Assembly: GCA_002497895.1 (NCBI GenBank)
Contig: DAFD01000051.1
Location: 14,558-21,497, forward strand
DNA from: Euryarchaeota archaeon UBA175
Lineage (GTDB): Archaea > Thermoplasmatota > Poseidoniia > Poseidoniales > Thalassarchaeaceae
Length of the DNA: 6,940 nt
Direction: 5' to 3'
The stretch's first letter is position 1. Every line of letters begins with the position of its first letter. Positions 1-6,010 of the stretch are shown here, piece by piece. The translations under genes and the position numbers were made by a program. The notes beneath the pieces were generated by a model, which was given only the letters and a program-made list of their open reading frames with translations, had not been told where the DNA came from and ran no database searches.

Positions 1-453
1 ATTGGCTACATGGCTTGGCATGACCCTGAGGGAAGGCTTGCACTCGTTCGTGACGGGGTGGAGAGGCTTCTACGTAGCAGACTTTGCGCAAGTACACCAG
101 CTCAGCACGGATTCCTTGCTGGACTTACCGAGGACAGGGGTTGGTTGGACGGTCACAAGGCACTTGTGAAGCAGCGCCTCGACTATTGTATGGAGCGGAT
201 TGAGGCTATCGATGGTATCGAGTGTGAGGCGCCAGGTGGCGCATTCTATCTCTTTGTGCGCATAACCGACGAGCGCGCCGCCTCAGACAAACAGTGGGTT
301 CTCGACTTACTACACCAGCATCATGTCCTGGTCGTACATGGCTCCGGTTTCTCGCCAGAGTTCGGCGCCGGCCATTTCCGTATGGTCTGCTTGCCTGCGA
401 TCGATGTCCTCGCAACAGCATTCGACCGCATCGACCAATTCATCAACGGTTGA
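1..453 (+). CDS. Class I/II PLP-dependent aminotransferase, AlaA-like (C-terminal part, 5' truncated)
   Basis: The reading frame is open from the first base, so the gene begins outside the window; the first in-frame ATG at 10 is internal. About 150 C-terminal residues are present. They begin with an I-G-Y stretch that normally closes the segment after the PLP-binding lysine, which is therefore not in the window. Landmarks resemble E. coli AlaA: RLCASTPAQH (fragment residues 27-36, compare RLCANVPAQH), APGGAFYLF (77-85), VLDLLHQHHVLVVHGSGF (100-117) and HFRMVCLP (125-132). In the last motif, Arg127 should be the conserved arginine that binds the substrate carboxylate. The likely reaction is pyruvate plus glutamate to alanine plus 2-oxoglutarate, in the cytosol; another 2-oxo-acid acceptor cannot be excluded. 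Only 4 bp separate its TGA from the next gene, which suggests co-transcription. The fold call is secure; the substrate is family-based inference. Confidence 0.9.
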   Translation: MGYMAWHDPEGRLALVRDGVERLLRSRLCASTPAQHGFLAGLTEDRGWLDGHKALVKQRLDYCMERIEAIDGIECEAPGGAFYLFVRITDERAASDKQWVLDLLHQHHVLVVHGSGFSPEFGAGHFRMVCLPAIDVLATAFDRIDQFING

Positions 454-457
454 TCAC

Positions 458-1567
458 ATGGGATTATTCGACTTTTTTAGAAAGAACTCGGGCACTGACA
501 GCCCAGAGGAACTCATCACAAAGAGATGGGTGCCAAATTCAGATGGCACATACAGAGATGTTGTGCGCAAACATGACTCAGACGAATTGGCTGCTCGCTT
601 CGGCGTTCGAGCATTCGAAACTTGGTTTCACCGACTCGAGCAGCGACTAGGTCAGAGCTTGGGTCGCAGATTAGCCCACGCCGCACTAGAACATGAGGAA
701 TACATGATTGGATTGGGAGGATTTCCAAAACCTTCCGGGCGAGATATTTCCAGATGGAATGGCACCGAACAGGATTGGCAAAGCCGAGGGATGGGAAATT
801 ACAGCATGTTGGAAGATGGCGCCGAGGCACGTATCCTAATCGAAAATCCGGCTTCGGCCTCACTCTGTTCAGGATTCATAACAGGTGCATGGGAAAACGC
901 AACTGGCAAACGTCATCGATTCCTCTGGTCCCAAAATACAGAAGAAGGTCTCATAGTCACTTTGTCTTTGGATGATAAATCAATTCCTTCACCGAAGAGA
1001 TCGGCTATTGGCTGGCCTGAACCCGCCTCTGTAATTTCGATGCCAGATGACATAGAGGAATCATGGGAGGATTTGAGAATTGATTCCTCTGGAGTTTGGT
1101 CAATCATGGGCGAGCGCAGAATGATGGTTCATCGCGACCTCATTCTGCGCTTCGAAGAATTCTGCCTTCCTTACCTACAATCAATTGAGGAAGGCAGGCA
1201 AGACATGCAATGGCCTCTTGAGGATGAACAGCAATCGATATGGTGGACTGCTGCTGCCGATTCGATGCGTGAGACTTTCTTTGAATCGGGTCGGCACATC
1301 CTCGTCTCAAAGCCAGAAGACTGGATTAGTATCGCACGCAGACATCTTTCAATCGAGGGTCTTGGAGCAGTGAAATCAGTCAAGTCCATTGACGCCCACG
1401 GAGGCGTTGAAATACAATTTTCTGGCTGTTTTCACCCCGCCCTCGCAGGCGGCGTTCTTCTAGCCTGTTGGGAGCGGGCCCACGGTCGTCGAGGAAGCCT
1501 CGAGTGCACTTTCAACAGCGGCGCAGTAAGTCTTTCTTTGAGCCCATCGGTAGCCATTGCGGAATGA
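458..1567 (+). CDS. Uncharacterised protein with two V4R-like (4-vinyl-reductase-type) domains
   Basis: This 369-residue soluble protein has no signal peptide or membrane segment. The ATG at 458 is chosen because the frame upstream (open back to an ATG at 323) lies over the aminotransferase, and MGLFDFF is a natural N-terminus. Two regions have the same layout. Region 1 (about 44-172) has amphipathic helices, then RGMGNYSMLED (110-120), a strand ARILIEN (124-130), SGFITGAWENATGKRHRF (138-155) and a final strand GLIVTLSLD (164-172). Region 2 (about 270-362) has SIEGLGAVKSV (298-308), GGVEIQF (315-321), HPALAGGVLLACWERAHGRR (326-345) and GAVSLSLSP (355-363). The order GlG, strand, hydrophobic GxxxGxxE helix, G-R, two strands is that of V4R domains, which sense small molecules or proteins. 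The usual metal-binding cysteines are not seen. V4R membership and the duplication are inference by eye; the ligand is unknown. It probably shares a transcript with the aminotransferase. Confidence 0.8.
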   Translation: MGLFDFFRKNSGTDSPEELITKRWVPNSDGTYRDVVRKHDSDELAARFGVRAFETWFHRLEQRLGQSLGRRLAHAALEHEEYMIGLGGFPKPSGRDISRWNGTEQDWQSRGMGNYSMLEDGAEARILIENPASASLCSGFITGAWENATGKRHRFLWSQNTEEGLIVTLSLDDKSIPSPKRSAIGWPEPASVISMPDDIEESWEDLRIDSSGVWSIMGERRMMVHRDLILRFEEFCLPYLQSIEEGRQDMQWPLEDEQQSIWWTAAADSMRETFFESGRHILVSKPEDWISIARRHLSIEGLGAVKSVKSIDAHGGVEIQFSGCFHPALAGGVLLACWERAHGRRGSLECTFNSGAVSLSLSPSVAIAE

Positions 1568-1611
1568 TGTCATAGATGCGATTTCGCTGAAACGTTATAT
1601 TCATGTCATAG
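1567..1611 (+). repeat. 9-bp direct repeat flanking the TATA-like element
   Basis: ATGTCATAG occurs exactly at 1567-1575 and again at 1603-1611, 36 bp apart. One copy lies upstream and one just downstream of the candidate TATA box. This placement would suit a transcription factor binding on both sides of the promoter, but two 9-mers in AT-moderate DNA could also be chance. Function is inference. Confidence 0.4.
1589..1601 (+). promoter_or_regulatory. Candidate archaeal BRE/TATA promoter for the calcium-loop surface protein
   Basis: GAAACG (BRE-like, 1589-1594) is followed by TTATATT (TATA-like, 1595-1601). Archaeal initiation usually falls about 22-27 bp downstream, here near 1622-1628. That would put the transcript start in the hairpin and give a leader of roughly 15-22 nt before the ATG at 1644. 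It lies in the only substantial gap between the two + strand genes. Confidence 0.5.
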
Positions 1612-1621
1612 GTCATCGGTA

Positions 1622-1639
1622 CGGCCCCTTATGGGGCCG
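1622..1639 (+). other. Perfect 7-bp-stem hairpin/palindrome next to the start codon
   Basis: CGGCCCC (1622-1628) and GGGGCCG (1633-1639) are exact inverse complements around the 4-nt loop TTAT. The stem ends one base before an in-frame GTG (1641) and four bases before the chosen ATG (1644). No T-run follows, so it is a poor intrinsic terminator. It could be an operator over the start site, an RNA structure controlling translation, or a 3' stabiliser of the upstream transcript. The structure is seen directly; the role is unknown. Confidence 0.55.
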
Positions 1640-1643
1640 GGTG

Positions 1644-4600
1644 ATGAATTTGGCTTTGAACCACAATCAATACGCAGTCGCGGCGATAGCAGCGACACTC
1701 TGTCTAGCAGGATTCTATACCATCATCGACGCGGGACTTTCGACCACAGAATCAGGTGGATTTGACTCGGCCGGTTCCGACGTTATCATTTCAGGTCCAG
1801 AGGTTCAAGAAGGCGGTTCCGACTTCGATAATGATGGCCTTCCAGATAGGATGGAACAAACTCTCTACGGAACCGATTGGCGTAATAATGACACAGACGG
1901 TGACGGTCTCGAAGACGGTTGGGAAATTCAAAACGGCTTAGATCCACTCGACAGTGGAGAACCTAACGACGGAGATATCGAGAACGTCAATCCTGGTGAG
2001 GAAGAAGAAACTGGTGAACAGAACGAAACATTCCCTGATCCTGACAACGGACCCTTTGGTGATCCCGACCGCGATGGACTGACGAATGAGCAGGAAGCTG
2101 CAATCGGAACAAATCCAACTGTTCAAGACAGCGATGGAGACGGACTCAACGACCGTTGGGAGTCTCTCTACACTGAGGTTGTTCAGACACCTCAGGGCCC
2201 AGTCACTCTACTCGATCCACTAGAGCCGAACTGGGGTTGTTCTCTTCTTACACCACAGGTCGAGGCTGAGATGAAACTGATTATCGGCACCTCTACTTGG
2301 AACAATCTTCCAATTGGACCCAATGGAGACCACTCTTGCGACTCTGTTCTCGACATCGACCGGCAGGGCCCTGATTCGCTCCCTAATTACCTCGAAGAAA
2401 TCTACGACACAAACCCCCTCGAAGAGGACAGCGACCTAGACCTAATTCCTGATCGCGTCGAGGTTGGCTACGGCAGTCAAGATCTGCAAGTCCACTGCGG
2501 TGTGCCTCAGTTTGGAACCATTCGTATTGACGCACCCTATACTGAATTGATGAGCGGTGTCGGCGACCTAACATGGTTCAATCAAGACATGGATGGCGAC
2601 GGTCGCCTCAATGGCCCCGGAGACTGGGATACCGATGGCGACGGAATGCCTGACGGATTCGAATATTGCTACAACACTCTCCTCAACCCTGCCAACTCTA
2701 CCGATGCTTACGGCGACGGTGATGAGGATGGCCTGAACAATGTCGAGGAGTATGAGGTCGCCTATACTTGGGGGCCAGTCAATTTCACCAGCCCTCTCGT
2801 CGCTGATACAGACTTCGATGGCATGCCTGATGGTTGGGAATATCACAGTGGAATCCACCCTAACGACGGCAGCAATGCGGAGGAGGACCCTGACTTCGAC
2901 GGCTACGATGCAGATGGTGATGGAGGCGTTCGATACACCGATCTCGTAGGCATCTCAACCGTCAACAACATAGTTGTCGAGGTTGGAGATTTCGTTCAGG
3001 TCAATAGCACCGTGATGTGGGTACGAACAGTTCAGGACAGTCAATATGTCAACATTGTAGTGAAGGCTCCGACGGCTGGTTACATCTACTCAATCAATGT
3101 CAATGTCGGCGATGAAGTCACTAGCCGTCTGCAAGATCTCGCTACAATCGTCGAGGAGCATGAGCGATTCACCAACCTCGATGAGTATAACGCTCGTGAC
3201 CGAGATGGTGACGGCATCGTCGACGGTCGGTCTACTAACCCACTAGTCGCAGACACCGATAATGATGGTCTCATCGATGGAATCGAAGTGATCGGGTGGA
3301 CTATTCGAGTTGTCGATATGGGTGTGCGCGACGTTATAGTGCGTTCCGACCCGGGTGTCTACGATACAGATCGTGACGGCCTCTCCGACGCGACAGAATA
3401 CTACGAAACCTTCACCAACGCGACCGATAGAGATACCGATTCCGATGGCCTCGAAGATTTCACCGAGGCTATGGATGGATTCGTTTGGAACGGAACCACT
3501 TACTACACCAACGCCTCGATGTTCGATACCGATAACGATGGTCTTGACGATGGTGAAGAAGTCATAGACGGTGCCGATCAGTATATCACTCACGCAAATA
3601 ATGCTGACACCGATAATGACGGCCTGAGCGATGGTGGAGAAGTCCTCCACATCCCTCGTCCGTGGCAAACCGCCACCAGTCCTTTGGACAATGATACCGA
3701 TGATGACGGGCAACCTGATGGCTGGGAGATGCAAGTCTTTTCAGTCCAGCAAAATACCAATTCTCACAGCCTGTGGATTAGTACTCAGAACTGGCTTCCT
3801 CTCGGATGCGATAGCATGCAAGAGTGCGGCAAGGGTCCTGGTGGCTGGGTTTGGGATAGCTATCTGAAGGGCTTCCAAACCTCTGGTGACCGCAACGGCG
3901 ACGGTGTCCTCGATCCGAAGTATTTCATCTACGAAATGAATCTGACTGGATTCCCTATTCCGGCAAATGGCCGCTGGGCTCTCGACCCATCGTTCGGTTC
4001 AATGCCGGACTCCAACTTCGATATCGATAACGACACCTTACTGAACGCTCTAGAAGCTCCTGACCGTTGGGATACAAACCCGGTTGCCGACGATACCGAC
4101 GGCGACATGCTTGCAGATGGATGGGAGGTCTCTGCCTCCGAGCGTGCAATCAACCTCGGTCTCGTCGACAATAACTCACTCGATGCATTGGGTGCTCGAG
4201 GTCCGATGGACCCGAGAATGCCTGATTCGGACCTCGACGGAATAGACGATGGTGCGGAAGATTTCGATGGTGATGGACTGAATAGATCGCACTTGCTCAA
4301 TCGTTATTGTCCAGGATGGGATAACCCACAGAATGCCGAGTGCCACATCGACCCAACGACATCTAATGGAGGTAATTTCTACGACGATCTAGAGAATTAC
4401 ACGAATTACGAAGAATTCCAAAATGGCACCGATGCAGTCCTAGCCGATACCGATGGAGATGGATGGGCCGACGGTTCTGAAGTCTATCACCAAGATCATG
4501 ATGGCGATGGAATGTGGTCTGGATGGGAATTCTACTTCGACTTTGATCCATTCGATCCAGCTGATGCATACATCGATTCCGACGGTGATGGTTACATGAA

Positions 4601-4682
4601 TAAGTGCGAGAATAAATGGAATACGAATCCAAAGGATCCCACGAGCTTCCCAAGTCAGGGCGAACTCTGTACCAACAATTGA
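1644..4682 (+). CDS. Membrane-anchored extracellular protein with ~25 thrombospondin-type-3 calcium loops
   Basis: From the ATG at 1644 the product is 1012 residues. Residues about 8-28 form a hydrophobic segment (AVAAIAATLCLAGFYTII) acting as signal anchor or signal peptide; Cys20 does not fit a lipobox. About 25 loops of the form DTDxDGxxD follow (residues 59-986), many ending DGWE, as in bacterial/archaeal TSP3 repeats that bind calcium and make stiff rods. An acidic linker (about 102-141) is rich in Glu, Asn and Pro. A barrel-sandwich-like domain sits at about 429-504. Ten cysteines lie outside the anchor (199, 232, 285, 342, 722, 728, 889, 900, 988, 1009), which suits disulfides. There is no PGF-type C-terminal sorting signal; the chain ends after a last TSP3 unit. 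In-frame GTG at 1641 and TTG at 1557 are alternative starts. The TTG start would add a basic 29-residue tail (Lys/Arg-rich) and overlap the upstream gene by 11 bp. The likely role is a cell-surface or adhesion protein; the partner is unknown. Confidence 0.9.
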   Translation: MNLALNHNQYAVAAIAATLCLAGFYTIIDAGLSTTESGGFDSAGSDVIISGPEVQEGGSDFDNDGLPDRMEQTLYGTDWRNNDTDGDGLEDGWEIQNGLDPLDSGEPNDGDIENVNPGEEEETGEQNETFPDPDNGPFGDPDRDGLTNEQEAAIGTNPTVQDSDGDGLNDRWESLYTEVVQTPQGPVTLLDPLEPNWGCSLLTPQVEAEMKLIIGTSTWNNLPIGPNGDHSCDSVLDIDRQGPDSLPNYLEEIYDTNPLEEDSDLDLIPDRVEVGYGSQDLQVHCGVPQFGTIRIDAPYTELMSGVGDLTWFNQDMDGDGRLNGPGDWDTDGDGMPDGFEYCYNTLLNPANSTDAYGDGDEDGLNNVEEYEVAYTWGPVNFTSPLVADTDFDGMPDGWEYHSGIHPNDGSNAEEDPDFDGYDADGDGGVRYTDLVGISTVNNIVVEVGDFVQVNSTVMWVRTVQDSQYVNIVVKAPTAGYIYSINVNVGDEVTSRLQDLATIVEEHERFTNLDEYNARDRDGDGIVDGRSTNPLVADTDNDGLIDGIEVIGWTIRVVDMGVRDVIVRSDPGVYDTDRDGLSDATEYYETFTNATDRDTDSDGLEDFTEAMDGFVWNGTTYYTNASMFDTDNDGLDDGEEVIDGADQYITHANNADTDNDGLSDGGEVLHIPRPWQTATSPLDNDTDDDGQPDGWEMQVFSVQQNTNSHSLWISTQNWLPLGCDSMQECGKGPGGWVWDSYLKGFQTSGDRNGDGVLDPKYFIYEMNLTGFPIPANGRWALDPSFGSMPDSNFDIDNDTLLNALEAPDRWDTNPVADDTDGDMLADGWEVSASERAINLGLVDNNSLDALGARGPMDPRMPDSDLDGIDDGAEDFDGDGLNRSHLLNRYCPGWDNPQNAECHIDPTTSNGGNFYDDLENYTNYEEFQNGTDAVLADTDGDGWADGSEVYHQDHDGDGMWSGWEFYFDFDPFDPADAYIDSDGDGYMNKCENKWNTNPKDPTSFPSQGELCTNN
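1818..4601 (+). repeat. Array of ~25 calcium-binding TSP3 (DxDxDGxxD) loops
   Basis: The loops start (residues of the 1012-aa product) near 59, 82, 140, 162, 262, 315, 329, 358, 388, 422, 519, 537, 574, 597, 628, 655, 684, 749, 793, 817, 861, 873, 935, 951 and 978. Most read DTD(N/G/S/R/F)DG(L/M/I)xD. Spacing is irregular (14 to over 90 residues), so this is a diverged protein-level array and not a DNA tandem repeat, although copies near 3255, 3525 and 3608 keep almost the same bases (GA(C/T)ACCGATAA(T/C)GA). At least three loops are degenerate: DSDLDLIPD (262), DIDNDTLLN (793) and DTDGDMLAD (817) lack the usual loop glycine. Confidence 0.9.
2928..3155 (+). other. Barrel-sandwich (biotinyl/lipoyl-like) domain inserted in the calcium-loop array
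   Basis: Residues about 429-504 of the surface protein lack Asp-rich loops and show two hammerhead-like halves. The first is VVEVGDFVQVNSTVMWV (about 444-460), the second APTAGYIYSINVNVGDEV (about 475-492) followed by DLATIVEE. This matches the pattern 'eGD.V..g..l ... v.AP..G.i..i.v..Gd.V..gq.La.i' of biotinyl/lipoyl domains and of HlyD-type adaptor proteins. The hairpin between the halves (RTVQDSQYVNIV) has no lysine, so covalent biotin or lipoate is unlikely. The fold is inferred from the pattern only. Confidence 0.55.
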
Positions 4683-4732
4683 TGCCCGCATCTCCCTCAG
4701 GTTTCATCCCCTGAACGGTCCTCGGGTGGCTT

Positions 4733-4738
4733 GGTGAT
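4733..4738 (+). promoter_or_regulatory. Shine-Dalgarno site for archease
   Basis: GGTGAT is complementary to the conserved 3' end of archaeal 16S rRNA and sits 3 bases before the ATG at 4742. It supports that start over the in-frame ATG at 4757, although GGTGG at 4749-4753 could serve the latter. No convincing TATA box is seen in the 59-bp gap 4683-4741, so read-through from the upstream gene is possible. Confidence 0.45.
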
Positions 4739-4741
4739 ACG

Positions 4742-5215
4742 ATGTCTTGGTGGATAATGCCGACAACTGCGGACATCGGCTTCCGCGCATTTTCCAGTAA
4801 CCCTAGTGACCTTCTGAGGGAGGCTGCGCTGGCCTTGCAAGGCATTCAGATGTCGGAGCGTGGTGCTGCGCTACTCAATGGACACCTCCGCCACGTCGGC
4901 GAATGGGCTGTAACGATCCCGACAGGTGACTTAGAGAGGGGCTTGGTTCGATGGCTCGAAGAGATCCTCTATCAGGGATCTGTAGAAGATAGATGGTTGG
5001 TAGAATCTGACCTTGTAATCGAGGAGGATTGCTTACGCGCGCAGGTGCTTTGGGTCGATGCGCGCGATGTCGAACTCGAGGTTGAAGTGAAAGCAATCAC
5101 TCTGCACGACCTCGCAGTTCGTGAAGTGGCTGAAGGTGAGATTGTCGAAGGAGTCGAAGGCGTTCCATCCTTCGAAGGTCCTGGCTGGATGGCGCAAGTT
5201 GTATTGGACATCTGA
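4742..5215 (+). CDS. Archease, cofactor of the RtcB RNA ligase
   Basis: This small protein has 157 residues, against about 140-150 for the family. Archease speeds guanylylation and multiple turnover of RtcB, the GTP-dependent ligase that joins tRNA halves after intron removal. Recognised by TADIGFRAF near the N-terminus (residues 9-17), RWLEEILY (70-77), VKAITLHDLAV (116-126, compare VKAITYHD in Pyrococcus) and the C-terminus WMAQVVLDI (149-157, compare WMAQLVPDI). Asp11 and the terminal Asp156-Ile157 correspond to the calcium-binding site described for Pyrococcus archease. Oddities: the usual His of the HTAD motif is Thr8 here, and an acidic Gly/Glu-rich stretch (about 131-146) lengthens the loop before the last strand. 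RtcB is not in the window. The gene converges on the transporter gene with a 6-bp gap. Translation may start at 4742 or at the ATG at 4757. Confidence 0.9.
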   Translation: MSWWIMPTTADIGFRAFSSNPSDLLREAALALQGIQMSERGAALLNGHLRHVGEWAVTIPTGDLERGLVRWLEEILYQGSVEDRWLVESDLVIEEDCLRAQVLWVDARDVELEVEVKAITLHDLAVREVAEGEIVEGVEGVPSFEGPGWMAQVVLDI

Positions 5216-5221
5216 TGCAAA

Positions 5222-5950
5222 TCAACCGATTGCTTCCCAGATGTAGAATACTCCACTGGCAACAATTCCAATCATTACACCATTATGAATCCAAGACGTT
5301 TTCAATGATTTTAACCATCTCTTTCCTACTCTAACTCCAATAATAGCTGAGATCACTAAGACAGCGGTGATGTCTGAATGAGCGAGGATTTCTTCTGGTC
5401 TAAAAATCAGATAAATCGGAATTCTTGAGAGATCAACGCATAGGGCAAGTATGCTAGCAGTCGCTGCATAAGCCATTTTATCTGGCAATCTACGGGTTAG
5501 GAACATTGCACGTAGTGCACCTTGGTGTCCCGATAACCCTCCCATAAATCCGGAACCGAATCCACCAATTCGGTCATTAGCCTCTGGTATTCGATATCCA
5601 GTCCAATTCTCAGAAAGAGTTAGTATTGGCAAGAATATCAAGAAAATTCCGATTATTAGTAGCAGAGGTTCCTGAGGCACCTCATTTTGTAAAATAGCTC
5701 CCAGGATTGCACCCACGACTAACCAAACTCCATAGTGCCGAAAAGCGGTTAGATCCACCGATTCCCACATACTCCAGCACTTTGCTCCGTTGTGGGCTCC
5801 GTGAACTACCGCAACCACGGCCACTGCCTCATGAGGTGGCATTAGAAGTAGGACAAATGGTGTCAGCATGGTCGACAAACCGAACCCTGCAGGTACGGTT
5901 AATGCAGCAGCAAAGAATGCTCCAATTGCTGCAATAAGTAGGATGTCCAT
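5222..5950 (-). CDS. TSUP-family (TauE/SafE) membrane transporter
   Basis: This is a 242-residue, highly hydrophobic protein with about 7-8 membrane segments (near residues 2-19, 26-50, 73-88, 94-112, 128-150, 159-184, 194-209, 222-239). The TSUP family moves sulfite, sulfoacetate, thiosulfate or related organic anions across the cytoplasmic membrane. The two-fold repeat signature is present: PAGFGLSTMLTPFVLL (20-35) opens the first half and GGFGSGFMGGLSGHQGALR (129-147) the second. VVHGAHNGAK (48-57) matches the 'vH..nn..K' stretch of the first half. Length is at the short end of the family range. The ATG at 5950 begins directly with the first membrane helix. Parts of the gene are AT-rich (rows 5281-5340, 5401-5460 and 5581-5700 are about 33-38% G+C, against 55% in 5101-5160), which could reflect separate ancestry. 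The substrate cannot be told from sequence. Confidence 0.88.
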   Translation of the reverse strand: MDILLIAAIGAFFAAALTVPAGFGLSTMLTPFVLLLMPPHEAVAVVAVVHGAHNGAKCWSMWESVDLTAFRHYGVWLVVGAILGAILQNEVPQEPLLLIIGIFLIFLPILTLSENWTGYRIPEANDRIGGFGSGFMGGLSGHQGALRAMFLTRRLPDKMAYAATASILALCVDLSRIPIYLIFRPEEILAHSDITAVLVISAIIGVRVGKRWLKSLKTSWIHNGVMIGIVASGVFYIWEAIG

Positions 5951-5988
5951 GATGTTCTGTCGCGGATTGACATTGTAGGTTTTTTCCC

Positions 5989-5996
5989 AATATAAA
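5989..5996 (-). promoter_or_regulatory. Archaeal TATA box for the TSUP transporter gene
   Basis: Read on the minus strand, the 60-bp gap between the two minus-strand genes holds CTAAGA followed by TTTATATT, a good BRE plus TATA box. It lies 38 bp upstream of the ATG at 5950. Initiation 22-27 bp downstream would leave a leader of about 13-20 nt. There is no Shine-Dalgarno site before the ATG. This suggests the transporter has its own promoter and does not depend on read-through from the GMP reductase gene. Confidence 0.65.
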
Positions 5997-6010
5997 TCTT
6001 AGAGTTCGTA

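Noticed and set aside
323..457. Longer N-terminus (45 extra residues) for the V4R-like protein
   Set aside because: It lies over the aminotransferase C-terminus, is Ser/Gln-rich without recognisable structure, and the ATG at 458 just after the upstream stop gives a natural start.
3243..3734. 163-residue minus-strand open frame
   Set aside because: Its Val/Ile/Gly-rich periodic sequence is the antisense shadow of Asp-rich calcium-loop codons.
1818..4601. Repeated GATACCGATAACGATGG-like words as a CRISPR or DNA satellite
   Set aside because: Spacing is irregular, the copies vary at wobble positions and all stay in one reading frame as DTDxDG loops.
4600..4630. AT-rich stretch (AATAAATGGAATACGAAT) as an archease promoter
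   Set aside because: It is inside the coding sequence of the surface protein and over 110 bp from the archease start, too far for a short-leader archaeal promoter.
4697..4714. Inverted repeat TCAGG/CCTGA after the surface-protein gene as a terminator
   Set aside because: The stem has only 5 bp with an 8-nt loop and no T-run; such repeats are expected by chance.
4363..4845. 160-residue minus-strand open frame spanning the gap before archease
   Set aside because: It overlaps two well-supported genes on the other strand, and its composition (Arg/His/Ser-rich, no motif) is that of an antisense shadow.
5980..5985. Run of six T as an archaeal terminator
   Set aside because: The T-run is on the plus strand, while both flanking genes are on the minus strand; it sits just downstream of the minus-strand TATA box.
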